A DNA stretch of 64,000 nt from Parafannyhessea umbonata. Its GTDB lineage: Bacteria; Actinomycetota; Coriobacteriia; Coriobacteriales; Atopobiaceae. Numbering within the stretch: position 1 is the first letter of the stretch; every line of letters starts with the position of its first letter. Location: positions 62,001 through 126,000 of the forward strand of contig NZ_LT629759.1 of NCBI RefSeq assembly GCF_900105025.1, read 5' to 3'. Below the pieces are notes generated by a model that had not been told where the DNA came from, ran no database searches, and was given only the letters and a program-made list of their open reading frames with translations. The position numbers were made by a program, and so were the translations under genes. Below are positions 44,032-50,366 of the stretch, piece by piece.

Positions 44032-44442
44032 CTAGTTGTCCGACAGCTTAAGGAAGTCGCTGGCCGTGAGGATTTTAGGGTGTTCGACTCCCGATTCGAG
44101 AAGATCCTTATCACCAGTAAGAAGAATGTCTGACTTCGCAAATTCTGCGGCTCTATAGACAGGACGATCTTTCGGATCTCGGACTCTGGACTCCTCTTCC
44201 ATCTCCAGATTTGGGGTAACGACTATCTCGATACACGATGAAATTGCAGCGAGAAAGGTGTCCAGAGCGGGCAGCTTCTTTGGAAACTTGCGTGCGAATA
44301 CGCGTCTAAGCTCATCGATTACATAGTCGCTTACTATGGGGTCATTGGGGGTCGATACCGCCTTCTCAAACGCATTGGCTGCTACTCCATTTGGAAATAG
44401 TGCGGCGGAGATAAGGACATTGGTATCTATGAAGATTCTCAC
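44032..44442 (-). CDS. vapC: PIN domain toxin (VapC-type)
   Basis: This is 136 residues from GTG 44442 (GGAGG upstream), one base after the antitoxin stop. The first PIN acidic residue is Asp in RIFIDTNVLISA, followed by VIDELRRVFARKFP, the acidic DPKDRPVYRAAEF and TGDKDLLE, so the four-acidic cluster of an RNase is kept. VapC toxins cut tRNA or rRNA. The codon composition is AT-richer than its neighbours, suggesting acquisition. Confidence 0.88.
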   Translation of the reverse strand: MRIFIDTNVLISAALFPNGVAANAFEKAVSTPNDPIVSDYVIDELRRVFARKFPKKLPALDTFLAAISSCIEIVVTPNLEMEEESRVRDPKDRPVYRAAEFAKSDILLTGDKDLLESGVEHPKILTASDFLKLSDN

Positions 44443-44443
44443 G

Positions 44444-44710
44444 TCAGGCCTCCGAGCGGAGCTCGGTAACAAAATCGGCGACGTCCTCCTCGCTGAGTAT
44501 TCCTTCCGATTCCGCCGTTCCCAGCATCTGACTCTGAAGTACCTGCATGGCATAAGATGCGGCGTTGACTACGCGGACAACGTTCCCCTCGACTATGAAA
44601 GTCACCTTGTCTCCCGGATCGACGCCAAGAACCTTACGTACATCTTTAGGAATGGTTATCTGACCCTTACTCATAACTTTTGCATTGTCCACAAACATTT
44701 TGGTAGACAT
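44444..44710 (-). CDS. vapB: AbrB/MazE-type antitoxin (VapB-like)
   Basis: This is 88 residues. The swapped-hairpin DNA-binding domain is VMSKGQITIPKDVRKVLGVD then PGDKVTFIVEG (about 12-43), and a helical tail (SEEDVADFVTELRSEA) would wrap the toxin. GGAAGG precedes the ATG. The stop codon precedes the toxin GTG by one base, so toxin translation depends on antitoxin translation. It probably autorepresses through nearby direct repeats. Confidence 0.88.
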   Translation of the reverse strand: MSTKMFVDNAKVMSKGQITIPKDVRKVLGVDPGDKVTFIVEGNVVRVVNAASYAMQVLQSQMLGTAESEGILSEEDVADFVTELRSEA

Positions 44711-44728
44711 GGTATGGCCTTCCGGAAA

Positions 44729-44744
44729 AGTAGGGATAGTAGGG
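44729..44744. repeat. direct repeat AGTAGGG in the vapB upstream region
   Basis: AGTAGGG occurs at 44729-44735 and 44738-44744, 9 bases apart, within 20-35 bases of the antitoxin start. This is a candidate operator for AbrB-type autoregulation. A TATACT-like -10 box lies just beyond on the minus strand. Confidence 0.4.
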
Positions 44745-44809
44745 TAACAAGAGTATACCCCAGCAGACGTTTTCGTACGGCAGGTTGTTGTGGAGTTCCC
44801 TGTTCGCCG

Positions 44810-45445
44810 TCAGTCGCACAGCTCGCGATCGAGCCGGACGGCGCTGCGGTCGGCAAGGCTCGGCCAGTCGTCGCCAAGCCAGACGCTCGACTCGCCCGGT
44901 CCCAGTACGAGCGGCATACGGTTGTGCACGGGCGAGACGCTCGCGTTTGGCTCCGTCGTGACGACGGAGAAGCGCTCGCCCTGCCGCACGCACGCGATGA
45001 GGAAGATGCGGTGTCCTGCCAGCCGGAACGCCACCTGCGGGCGGCGGCCGCGCCTGCCCGGGGCGTCGTCCGCGCCGGTGCGCGGGGCGCCGGGCTGGGT
45101 CCACCACTCAAAGAACGCGCGTACGGGCACGATGCAGCGCCCGCGCTCGACGGGCCCCGCCCACATGCCGCGTCCGTCCGTGGCCTGGCGCAGCGCCGTC
45201 TCGATGCGGGTGTTGAACACCGTGCGCCCGCCCTGTGCGGGGGAGGGAAAGCCCCACGTCAGCTCCGTGGCAGCAAGCGAGCCGTCGTCCTCGGGAACGA
45301 AGAGCGGCACCTGCGAGCCGGGGTACGCGTCCGGCACCACGATGGAGGGGTTGCGCCGTGGCACGTGCGCACGGCCCGTGACCTGCATGTACTTGAGGCC
45401 CTCCTGCAGCTCGCGTAAAAGCAGGGGCGACATCCGGTGGCACAT
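44810..45445 (-). CDS. SOS response-associated peptidase (SRAP/YedK)
   Basis: This is 211 residues from ATG 45445; the essential Cys2 follows the initiator Met (MCHRM). The active site is completed by Asn in FNTRIETA, Glu in VPVRAFFEW and His in PVHNRMPLVL. SRAP proteins crosslink to abasic sites in single-stranded DNA through Cys2 and protect them. There is no adjacent SOS gene and no LexA box was recognised. It begins 7 bases after the upstream membrane protein gene ends. Confidence 0.93.
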   Translation of the reverse strand: MCHRMSPLLLRELQEGLKYMQVTGRAHVPRRNPSIVVPDAYPGSQVPLFVPEDDGSLAATELTWGFPSPAQGGRTVFNTRIETALRQATDGRGMWAGPVERGRCIVPVRAFFEWWTQPGAPRTGADDAPGRRGRRPQVAFRLAGHRIFLIACVRQGERFSVVTTEPNASVSPVHNRMPLVLGPGESSVWLGDDWPSLADRSAVRLDRELCD

Positions 45446-45452
45446 GGCGCAC

Positions 45453-46292
45453 CTACTTGCCGTCGCCGGCGCCGGTGGCGCCCGCGTCATTCGCGCGGCT
45501 CTTTGCGTGCTTGCGGGCTCGGCGCTCGCTCTCGACGCGCGCGACGGCACGGCGCAGGCGGGCGGCGCCCTCCTCGCGACGCTCGTTGGTGTAGCTGCGG
45601 ATGCTCTTGAGCGTGCGACGCTGCACCAGCGACATTCCCTCCGCGGTGCGGTGCGCGGCGGCCTCAAGGTCCGTGCCCAGCGGCCGGCGTCCTGAGGCGA
45701 GGTCGTCCACGGCCGTCTCCATCACGGCGTCGAAGTCCGCGCGGCTGCGCTCCACGCGCTGCGTCACGTCCGTGAGGGCAGAAAGCGTCAGCGCGAGGTC
45801 GGCGCTCATAAGGCCCACGGTGAGAAGGGCGAGGACCTCCCAGGCCGCAAGCGGCAGCGAGACCGTGGCGCCTCCCAAGAGCGGACACACGAAGTAGTAC
45901 AGCAGCGTGCCCACCGCGCCAAAGCAGAGCGCGAACGGCAGGCAGATGCGGCCGTTGAGGTTGAGCGGAACGTTGGAGTAATCCCACCAGCGCGCGTGGA
46001 AGCACTTCTCCAGCACGTAGGACGTGGTGTATTCAAGCACGGCGCTGCCGGCGCTGGCGCACAGGAACACCTGCCACCACGCCGCGTTCGCGGACGTCGC
46101 GCCCGAGGACGCGAGCGCCTGTGCCACGATGAGAAGCGCCGACACGCCAAAGCCGTAGATGGGACAGACGGGGCCAAACAGGAAGCCTCGGTTGTCCCAG
46201 CGCTTGGTGCGGATGGCGCAGTAGGTGCACTCGTACACCCAGCCAAGCACGCTAAACAGTCCAAACCATGCCACGTAGCTGCAGATGTCCAT
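45453..46292 (-). CDS. putative ABC transporter permease, CmpB-type membrane protein
   Basis: From ATG 46292 (GGGAGG upstream) the product is 279 residues. Four to five membrane helices fill the first 150 residues. The family pattern is FSVLGWVYECTYCAIRTKRW at the start and NRGFLFGPVCPIYGFG, then EYTTSYVLEKCFHARWWDYS, as in PF06541 proteins. The rest is a charged helical cytoplasmic tail rich in Arg, Ala and Glu. The transport link is by annotation tradition only; function is unknown. Confidence 0.83.
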   Translation of the reverse strand: MDICSYVAWFGLFSVLGWVYECTYCAIRTKRWDNRGFLFGPVCPIYGFGVSALLIVAQALASSGATSANAAWWQVFLCASAGSAVLEYTTSYVLEKCFHARWWDYSNVPLNLNGRICLPFALCFGAVGTLLYYFVCPLLGGATVSLPLAAWEVLALLTVGLMSADLALTLSALTDVTQRVERSRADFDAVMETAVDDLASGRRPLGTDLEAAAHRTAEGMSLVQRRTLKSIRSYTNERREEGAARLRRAVARVESERRARKHAKSRANDAGATGAGDGK

Positions 46293-46311
46293 GCGGCCTC
46301 CCGTGCGTGCG

Positions 46312-46875
46312 CTATGCGCCGGCCGCCGGCGGGGCGGCGAGCGGTGCGGGTGCGGGGGCGCCCTCGGCCTCGGCTGCAAGGGCCTGGCGCAGGCGCTCGT
46401 AGTGCAGGAAGACGCCGTCCGCGGCAAGGGCGTCGATCTGCTCGCGCGTGGCGAGCTGGCAGCCTATGGCCTCGCGCCGCTGCAGGCGTACGTCGTCGGG
46501 CGAGAAGTGCAGATGAAAGTGGTAGATGTCCACGATGTAGTTGTCGCCGCGCGCAAGGTCCACGTTGCGGTAGCGCCACACGGGCGCAAGCGGCTCCGCG
46601 GACACGTCGAGGCCCGTCTCCTCGCGTACCTCGCGCACGACGGCCGCGGCCGAGGTCTCGCCGGCCATCACGCCGCCGCCGGTGACCTCCCACCAGCCGG
46701 CCGCCCAGTGCTTGTCGAGCGCGCGCCGCGTGATGAGGATGCGACCCGACGCGTCCTCGATGATGGCGAGCACGTACAGCATGTACTCGCCCTCGTGCAG
46801 GAACGAGCCCTTGCGCGCCATGGTCCGGCCGGTGGGCCTTCCGTCCTCGTCGTAGATGTCGATTCGCTCTTCCAC
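46312..46875 (-). CDS. NUDIX hydrolase
   Basis: This is 187 residues from GTG 46875. The Nudix box is GGGVMAGETSAAAVVREVRE followed by ETGL (G-x5-E-x7-REVREETGL), at about residues 66-89. The N-terminal segment (ERIDIYDEDGRPTGRTMARKG) resembles YfcD/isopentenyl-diphosphate isomerase-like Nudix proteins. It would hydrolyse a nucleoside diphosphate derivative. An Ala/Pro-rich tail ends the protein. Its upstream region holds the phased TATCTACGCCA array, so it may be the gene controlled by it. Confidence 0.9.
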   Translation of the reverse strand: MEERIDIYDEDGRPTGRTMARKGSFLHEGEYMLYVLAIIEDASGRILITRRALDKHWAAGWWEVTGGGVMAGETSAAAVVREVREETGLDVSAEPLAPVWRYRNVDLARGDNYIVDIYHFHLHFSPDDVRLQRREAIGCQLATREQIDALAADGVFLHYERLRQALAAEAEGAPAPAPLAAPPAAGA

Positions 46876-47021
46876 GCTCTTCTCGCCTTCGCCGTGCGTT
46901 GCCTGCGGCCGGCCGCGCGGGCGGCCACGCCTGTCTGACCAGACATTCTACACTGCGGGCGCGCGGCGCACGCAGGCATGCGGATGATCGCGCTCAGGGC
47001 GAAACAGTCTGCGGTGGAGCC

Positions 47022-47138
47022 CATCTACGCCACATAAAAAATATCTACGCCAAATGATAGCAAAATGGCGTAGATAGGCTGTTGCATGGGGCAGATAGGC
47101 TGCCCTGTGGCGGAGATAGGCTGCCGCACGGGCAGATG
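47022..47138. repeat. phased array of six TATCTACGCCA-like boxes
   Basis: Two copies run on the plus strand (CATCTACGCCA 47022-47032; TATCTACGCCA 47042-47052) and four on the minus strand (47066-47076 exact; 47087-47097 TATCTGCCCCA; 47108-47118 TATCTCCGCCA; 47129-47138 CATCTGCCCG). Spacing is 20, 24, 21, 21 and 21 bases, near two helical turns. Copies 2 and 3 form a perfect 11-bp inverted repeat. The array occupies the gap between the purH 3' end and the NUDIX gene. It looks like a multi-site binding array for a dimeric regulator. Confidence 0.7.
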
Positions 47139-47160
47139 GGGTGCTCTGTCCCAAAGGGCG

Positions 47161-47194
47161 CGCGGGCGAGAAGAACGCGTCCTTCTCGCCCGCG
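47161..47194 (-). terminator. hairpin downstream of purH
   Basis: CGCGGGCGAGAAG (47161-47173) pairs perfectly with CTTCTCGCCCGCG (47182-47194) around an 8-base loop. It lies 24 bases past the purH stop on the minus strand. There is no T-run. It contains the recurring GGCGAGAAG motif. Confidence 0.55.
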
Positions 47195-47217
47195 GCACGT
47201 CCTGGTGGTGGAACGTC

Positions 47218-48396
47218 CTAGTGGTGGAAGAGCCTCATGTGGGTGAAGCACATGGCCATGTTGTACTTGTCTGCCGTCTCGATCACGTTGTCGTCGCGGA
47301 TGGAGCCGCCGGGCTCCGCGATGTAGCTCACGCCGGACTTGTGCGCGCGCTCCACGTTGTCGCCAAACGGGAAGAACGCGTCGGAGCCTAGGGTCACGCC
47401 GGTCTGCGTGGCGATCCAGGCGGCCTTCTCTTCGCGGGTCAGGACCTCAGGTTTCTGGGCAAACCACTTCTGCCACTCGCCGTCGCGCAGGACGTCGTCG
47501 TGCTCGTCGCTGATGTAGACGTCGATCGCGTTGTCGCGGTTGGCGCGGCGGATGCCATCCACAAACTTGAGGCCCAGGACCTTGGGGTGCTGGCGCAGGA
47601 ACCAGGTGTCGGCCTTGTTGCCGGCAAGGCGCGTGCAGTGGACGCGGCTCTGCTGGCCGGCGCCCACGCCGATGGCCTGGCCGTCCTTTACGTAGCACAC
47701 GGAGTTGGACTGCGTGTACTTGAGGGTGATGAGGCTCACGATCATGTCGATCTTCGCGTCCTCGGGGATGTCCTTGTTCTTGGTGACGACGTCAGTCAGC
47801 AGGTCCTTGTTGATGCGGAAGAAGTTGTGGCCCTGCTCGAAGGTGATGCCAAAGACGTCCTTCGTCTCGGTGGGGGCGCACTCGTACGTGGGGTCAATCT
47901 GGACCACGTTGTAGGTGCCCTTCTTCTTCTGGGCAAGGATCTTGAGTGCCTCGGGCGTGTAGCCTGGCGCGATGATGCCATCGGACACCTCGTGCTTGAT
48001 GTAGAGCGCCGTGCGCGCGTCGCACGGCTCGGAAAGCGCGGCCCAGTCGCCGTACGAGCTCATGCGGTCCGCGCCGCGCGCGCGGATGTACGCGCACGCG
48101 ATGGGCGAGAGCTCGCCCTCGTCGTCCACGAAGTAGATCTTCTTGTCGGTCTCCGAAAGCGGCTTGCCCACGGCGGCGCCGGCGGGACTCACGTGCTTGA
48201 AGGAAGCGGCGGCCGGCATGCCGGTCTCGCGCGAGAGCTCGCGCACCAGCTGCCACGAGTTGAGCGCGTCCAGGAAGTTGATGTAGCCGGGGCGGCCCTG
48301 CAGCACCTTGACGGGCAGGTCGGAGCCGTCCTTCATGAAGATGCGCGCGGGCTTCTGGTTGGGGTTCATACCGTACTTGAGCTGCAGCTCGTTCAT
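47218..48396 (-). CDS. purH: AICAR formyltransferase (stand-alone PurH C-domain)
   Basis: From ATG 48396 (GAGAGGAA upstream) the product is 392 residues. It corresponds only to the AICAR transformylase half of bifunctional PurH: LKYGMNPNQKPARIF at the start, ASFKHVSPAGAAVG, and QQSRVHCTRLAGNKA near the end, with SDAFFPFGDNVERAHKSGV. It formylates ZMP (AICAR) with 10-formyl-tetrahydrofolate. The cyclohydrolase is supplied by the separate gene upstream, 86 bases away, in the same ZTP-riboswitch-controlled transcript. Confidence 0.95.
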   Translation of the reverse strand: MNELQLKYGMNPNQKPARIFMKDGSDLPVKVLQGRPGYINFLDALNSWQLVRELSRETGMPAAASFKHVSPAGAAVGKPLSETDKKIYFVDDEGELSPIACAYIRARGADRMSSYGDWAALSEPCDARTALYIKHEVSDGIIAPGYTPEALKILAQKKKGTYNVVQIDPTYECAPTETKDVFGITFEQGHNFFRINKDLLTDVVTKNKDIPEDAKIDMIVSLITLKYTQSNSVCYVKDGQAIGVGAGQQSRVHCTRLAGNKADTWFLRQHPKVLGLKFVDGIRRANRDNAIDVYISDEHDDVLRDGEWQKWFAQKPEVLTREEKAAWIATQTGVTLGSDAFFPFGDNVERAHKSGVSYIAEPGGSIRDDNVIETADKYNMAMCFTHMRLFHH

Positions 48397-48482
48397 GGTG
48401 TTCCTCTCGTTTGGGTTGTGCGCCGGCCAATGGGGGTCGCCCGTCGGGCGCGGCGCGGGTGCGGTGTGGTGCGGATGTGGGG

Positions 48483-49133
48483 CTAGTCGCCCAGGTTCTT
48501 GTTGAACAGGCGGACGTCGCCGTCCACGTTCGTGTACAGGCTCACCTTGTTGTCCGCGTTGAGGGCCGCCCAGACCTCGTCCGGCTCGGGCATGGTCACC
48601 TCGACGGGCTCGCCGGCAAAGCTGGGCAGCGGGTTGCCGTCGCCCTGGTAGGTGCTGATGAAGTAGCCGTGGCCCTCGTCCGCTCCTTCGTAGCAGAAGA
48701 ACTCGCGCACGCAGCGGCCGCCGTCCGTGGCGGCGTGGTCCTCCGCCTTGAGGATGGACAGCTCGAAGCTGCCGTCCGCGTTCACGATGCAGCTGATGCG
48801 CGGGGTGAAGTTGGGTCCGTCCGGCTCGAACTTGCGCGCCATGCAGCCGTCGCGGAAGCTGTTCTTCTCCACGATGGTGTCCGTCTGGTCGCCGTTGGTG
48901 ACGACGAGCGCGTCGCCCATGGTGCGGACGGGGTGGTAGATGATGAGGCTGGGGTCCTCGAGCTTGGAGGGGTCGTGTGCCTCCGTCATGATGCCATCTT
49001 CCGTCTTGGTGAAGACGCGGTTGCGGCTGTTGGAGCTGCGCCCCATGATCCAGTAGTAGACGCGGCCCTTGCCCACGACGATGCCGCGGCCGGGGTAGGG
49101 GTTGTTGCGCAAAAGCTCGAGCAGGTCCTGCAT
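48483..49133 (-). CDS. purO: IMP cyclohydrolase, PurO-like
   Basis: From ATG 49133 (AGGGAGA upstream) the product is 216 residues. Family features of PF07826 are LLRNNPYPGRGIVVG near the start, YYWIMGRSSNSRNRVF and AHDPSKLEDPSLIIYHPVR, with an Asn-terminal-hydrolase-like alpha-beta layout. It closes FAICAR to IMP, the last step of purine synthesis. Such stand-alone cyclohydrolases are best known in archaea and some anaerobic bacteria. It is the first gene of the purine pair behind the riboswitch. Confidence 0.93.
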   Translation of the reverse strand: MQDLLELLRNNPYPGRGIVVGKGRVYYWIMGRSSNSRNRVFTKTEDGIMTEAHDPSKLEDPSLIIYHPVRTMGDALVVTNGDQTDTIVEKNSFRDGCMARKFEPDGPNFTPRISCIVNADGSFELSILKAEDHAATDGGRCVREFFCYEGADEGHGYFISTYQGDGNPLPSFAGEPVEVTMPEPDEVWAALNADNKVSLYTNVDGDVRLFNKNLGD

Positions 49134-49172
49134 GGTCTCCCTTTCTCTTGGCGCAGTCCAAGGGAGCCAGCC

Positions 49173-49218
49173 CCAAAACGCACAAGGGCAAGGCACCCCT
49201 TTCGGAATGCGCTTGCCC
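49173..49218 (-). terminator. riboswitch-linked intrinsic terminator before purO
   Basis: On the minus strand GGGCAAG (plus 49212-49218) pairs with CTTGCCC (plus 49186-49192), extended by GCA/TGC inside, and is followed by TTGTGCGTTTT. The 5' arm overlaps the CTGGGCA end of the ZTP aptamer. Ligand binding would therefore keep the arm in the aptamer and allow read-through, an ON switch. Confidence 0.75.
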
Positions 49219-49286
49219 AGACGGTCGGCGGTTTGTATCACGCTGCTTCCCCGTGGTAGCCCACGATTATCCGTCAGTAACAGCGC
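49212..49286 (-). promoter_or_regulatory. ZTP (pfl) riboswitch aptamer
   Basis: Minus-strand order matches the pfl consensus: P1 CGCTG (plus 49281-49285) with CAGCG (49241-49245); ACTGACGG after the first P1 strand; P2 CGTGG-CTA-CCACG (49252-49265); GGGGAAGC; a linker; then CCGCCGACCGTCTGGGCA (49215-49232), the invariant 3' pseudoknot part. It senses ZMP/ZTP, the purH substrate, and so raises purO-purH expression when folate-dependent formylation lags. Confidence 0.92.
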
Positions 49287-49299
49287 GTTCTTGCTCTCT

Positions 49300-49305
49300 A
49301 CTGTA
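49300..49305 (-). promoter_or_regulatory. putative -10 box of the purO-purH leader
   Basis: The minus strand reads TACAGT about 14 bases before the 5' edge of the riboswitch, the right place for transcription to begin just ahead of the aptamer. Confidence 0.5.
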
Positions 49306-49388
49306 GCACGGCGCCACCGCGCGGGACGCGCGCTTGGTCGTGACGCGCCGCCGCGCTACGGTTTTCCCACGAGTCTTGCGGCGGGCTT

Positions 49389-49646
49389 CACTTTCTGACA
49401 GAAGTGCGATCTGTCAGAAAGTGAGCCCTCAGGAACCCCCACTACCTGACAGAAACGCGATCTGTCAGATAGTGGTGCCTGCCAGCCCTCACAAACTGAC
49501 AGAAGCGTGACCTGTCAGATAGTGAAATACCACTAACTGACAGAAGTGCGATCTGTCGGATAGTGGTGCTTGAAGAGGCCTTTTCACAATGTATTGGCCC
49601 TCTAATCTCATCACTTTCTGACAGGAGCGCAATCTGTCAGAAAGTG
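49389..49646. repeat. five 35-bp palindromic elements
   Basis: Elements at 49389-49423, 49440-49474, 49490-49524, 49531-49565 and 49612-49646. Each is a 13-base arm, a 9-base centre (consensus AAGYGCGAT) and a 13-base arm; the inner arms are CTGACAG and CTGTCAG. Elements 1 and 5 have CACTTT/AAAGTG outside, 2 and 4 CACTA/TAGTG, so outer arms change together. Gaps are 16, 15, 6 and 46 bases, too short and variable for CRISPR spacers. They lie beyond the purO promoter. The meaning is unknown: clustered operators, transcribed hairpins or an intergenic repeat family. Confidence 0.85.
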
Positions 49647-49670
49647 ATTCACCCAGGGAGCCGCCGCATG

Positions 49671-49710
49671 AAAAACGGTGGGCCATCGTCTGATGCGATG
49701 GCCCACCGTT
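49671..49710 (-). terminator. intrinsic terminator of the truncated gene
   Basis: AACGGTGGGCCATCG (49674-49688) and CGATGGCCCACCGTT (49696-49710) form a perfect 15-bp stem with a 7-base loop. On the minus strand it is followed by TTT, giving a five-T run. It follows the remnant gene at 49739. Confidence 0.88.
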
Positions 49711-49738
49711 GTGGCTGGAAAACCTTTGGCGACCCAAG

Positions 49739-50206
49739 CTACTCGTTGGAAGTGTCGAAGTAGTCGACCGATGCCTCGACGCGTGCTGGGGCGGCTGACG
49801 GATAGGCCTCGAGCTTTACTGTCTCGCCTGCTTTCCAGGAATCGATGCTGGTGTAGGTTTCTTCCTGCTTCACGCCGCTCTGGTCGTACAGGGAAAGAAC
49901 GATGGAGAGGTCCTTGATGTTGTACTTCGTGGTGTTCTGTCCGGTTGCGGTGGGCGTGTAGCTACCGTACCCATCGTCCGTCGTGCTCCACTGAAGGGAG
50001 GAGACGAGAGCGTTTACCGCGTCCTTCTCGTCGTTCTGCGCCTGCGCGGCCTTGCCGTTGTCGATGAGCTCCTTCAACGTGTCGGCGTATTTGTCACTTA
50101 CCTTGAGGTCATACTTGTCCACGAACTTCTTGATGACAGCCGTTCTCTTGTCGTAGGTCTCGTTCCACTTGGTCCAGAAGTCGCTCCGTCGTCCATTTGT
50201 GGGCCA
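49739..50206 (-). pseudogene. N-terminally truncated gene, product unidentified
   Basis: The minus-strand frame is open from TAA (50207-50209) to TAG (49739). It reads a soluble, charged protein (from about DFWTKWNETYDKRTAVIKKF to the acidic end YFDTSNE), but no ATG or signal peptide occurs. The only start-like codon is GTG at 50122, inside a helix-forming segment, with no ribosome binding site. Its own strong terminator remains. The tail (TVKLEAYPSAAPARVEASVDYF) resembles the C-terminus of secreted or lipoprotein beta-domains. I infer loss of the promoter and N-terminus by deletion near 50207. Confidence 0.6.
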
Positions 50207-50366
50207 TTACGCGAATTTGGTTCCGTGGGCGGTCTGAATGTGGCCGCCTGGGCACAAAGAGACCGCGTCACGGGGATCTTCCCACGTGGCGCGGCCTTCG
50301 TTTGCGCTTCCTATTGGCTGGAGCGGCGCATGCCGTCACGCGCTTCGGCACGCCGCCGCGTGTCGC
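50207..50366. other. junction region upstream of the truncated gene
   Basis: 160 bases of GC-rich sequence with no recognisable gene, promoter or terminator. It separates the truncated gene from the 3' end of the heptad-repeat protein gene, which has no clear terminator of its own. Confidence 0.3.

Noticed and set aside
47045-47251. Short minus-strand frame with a repeated Ser-Leu-Ser / Pro peptide
   Set aside because: The peptide repetition only mirrors the 21-bp DNA repeats; 21 is a multiple of three, so any frame looks repetitive. There is no ribosome binding site.
49389-49646. CRISPR array
   Set aside because: The units are perfect or near-perfect palindromes with gaps of 6 to 46 bases that vary in length, and no cas gene is present.
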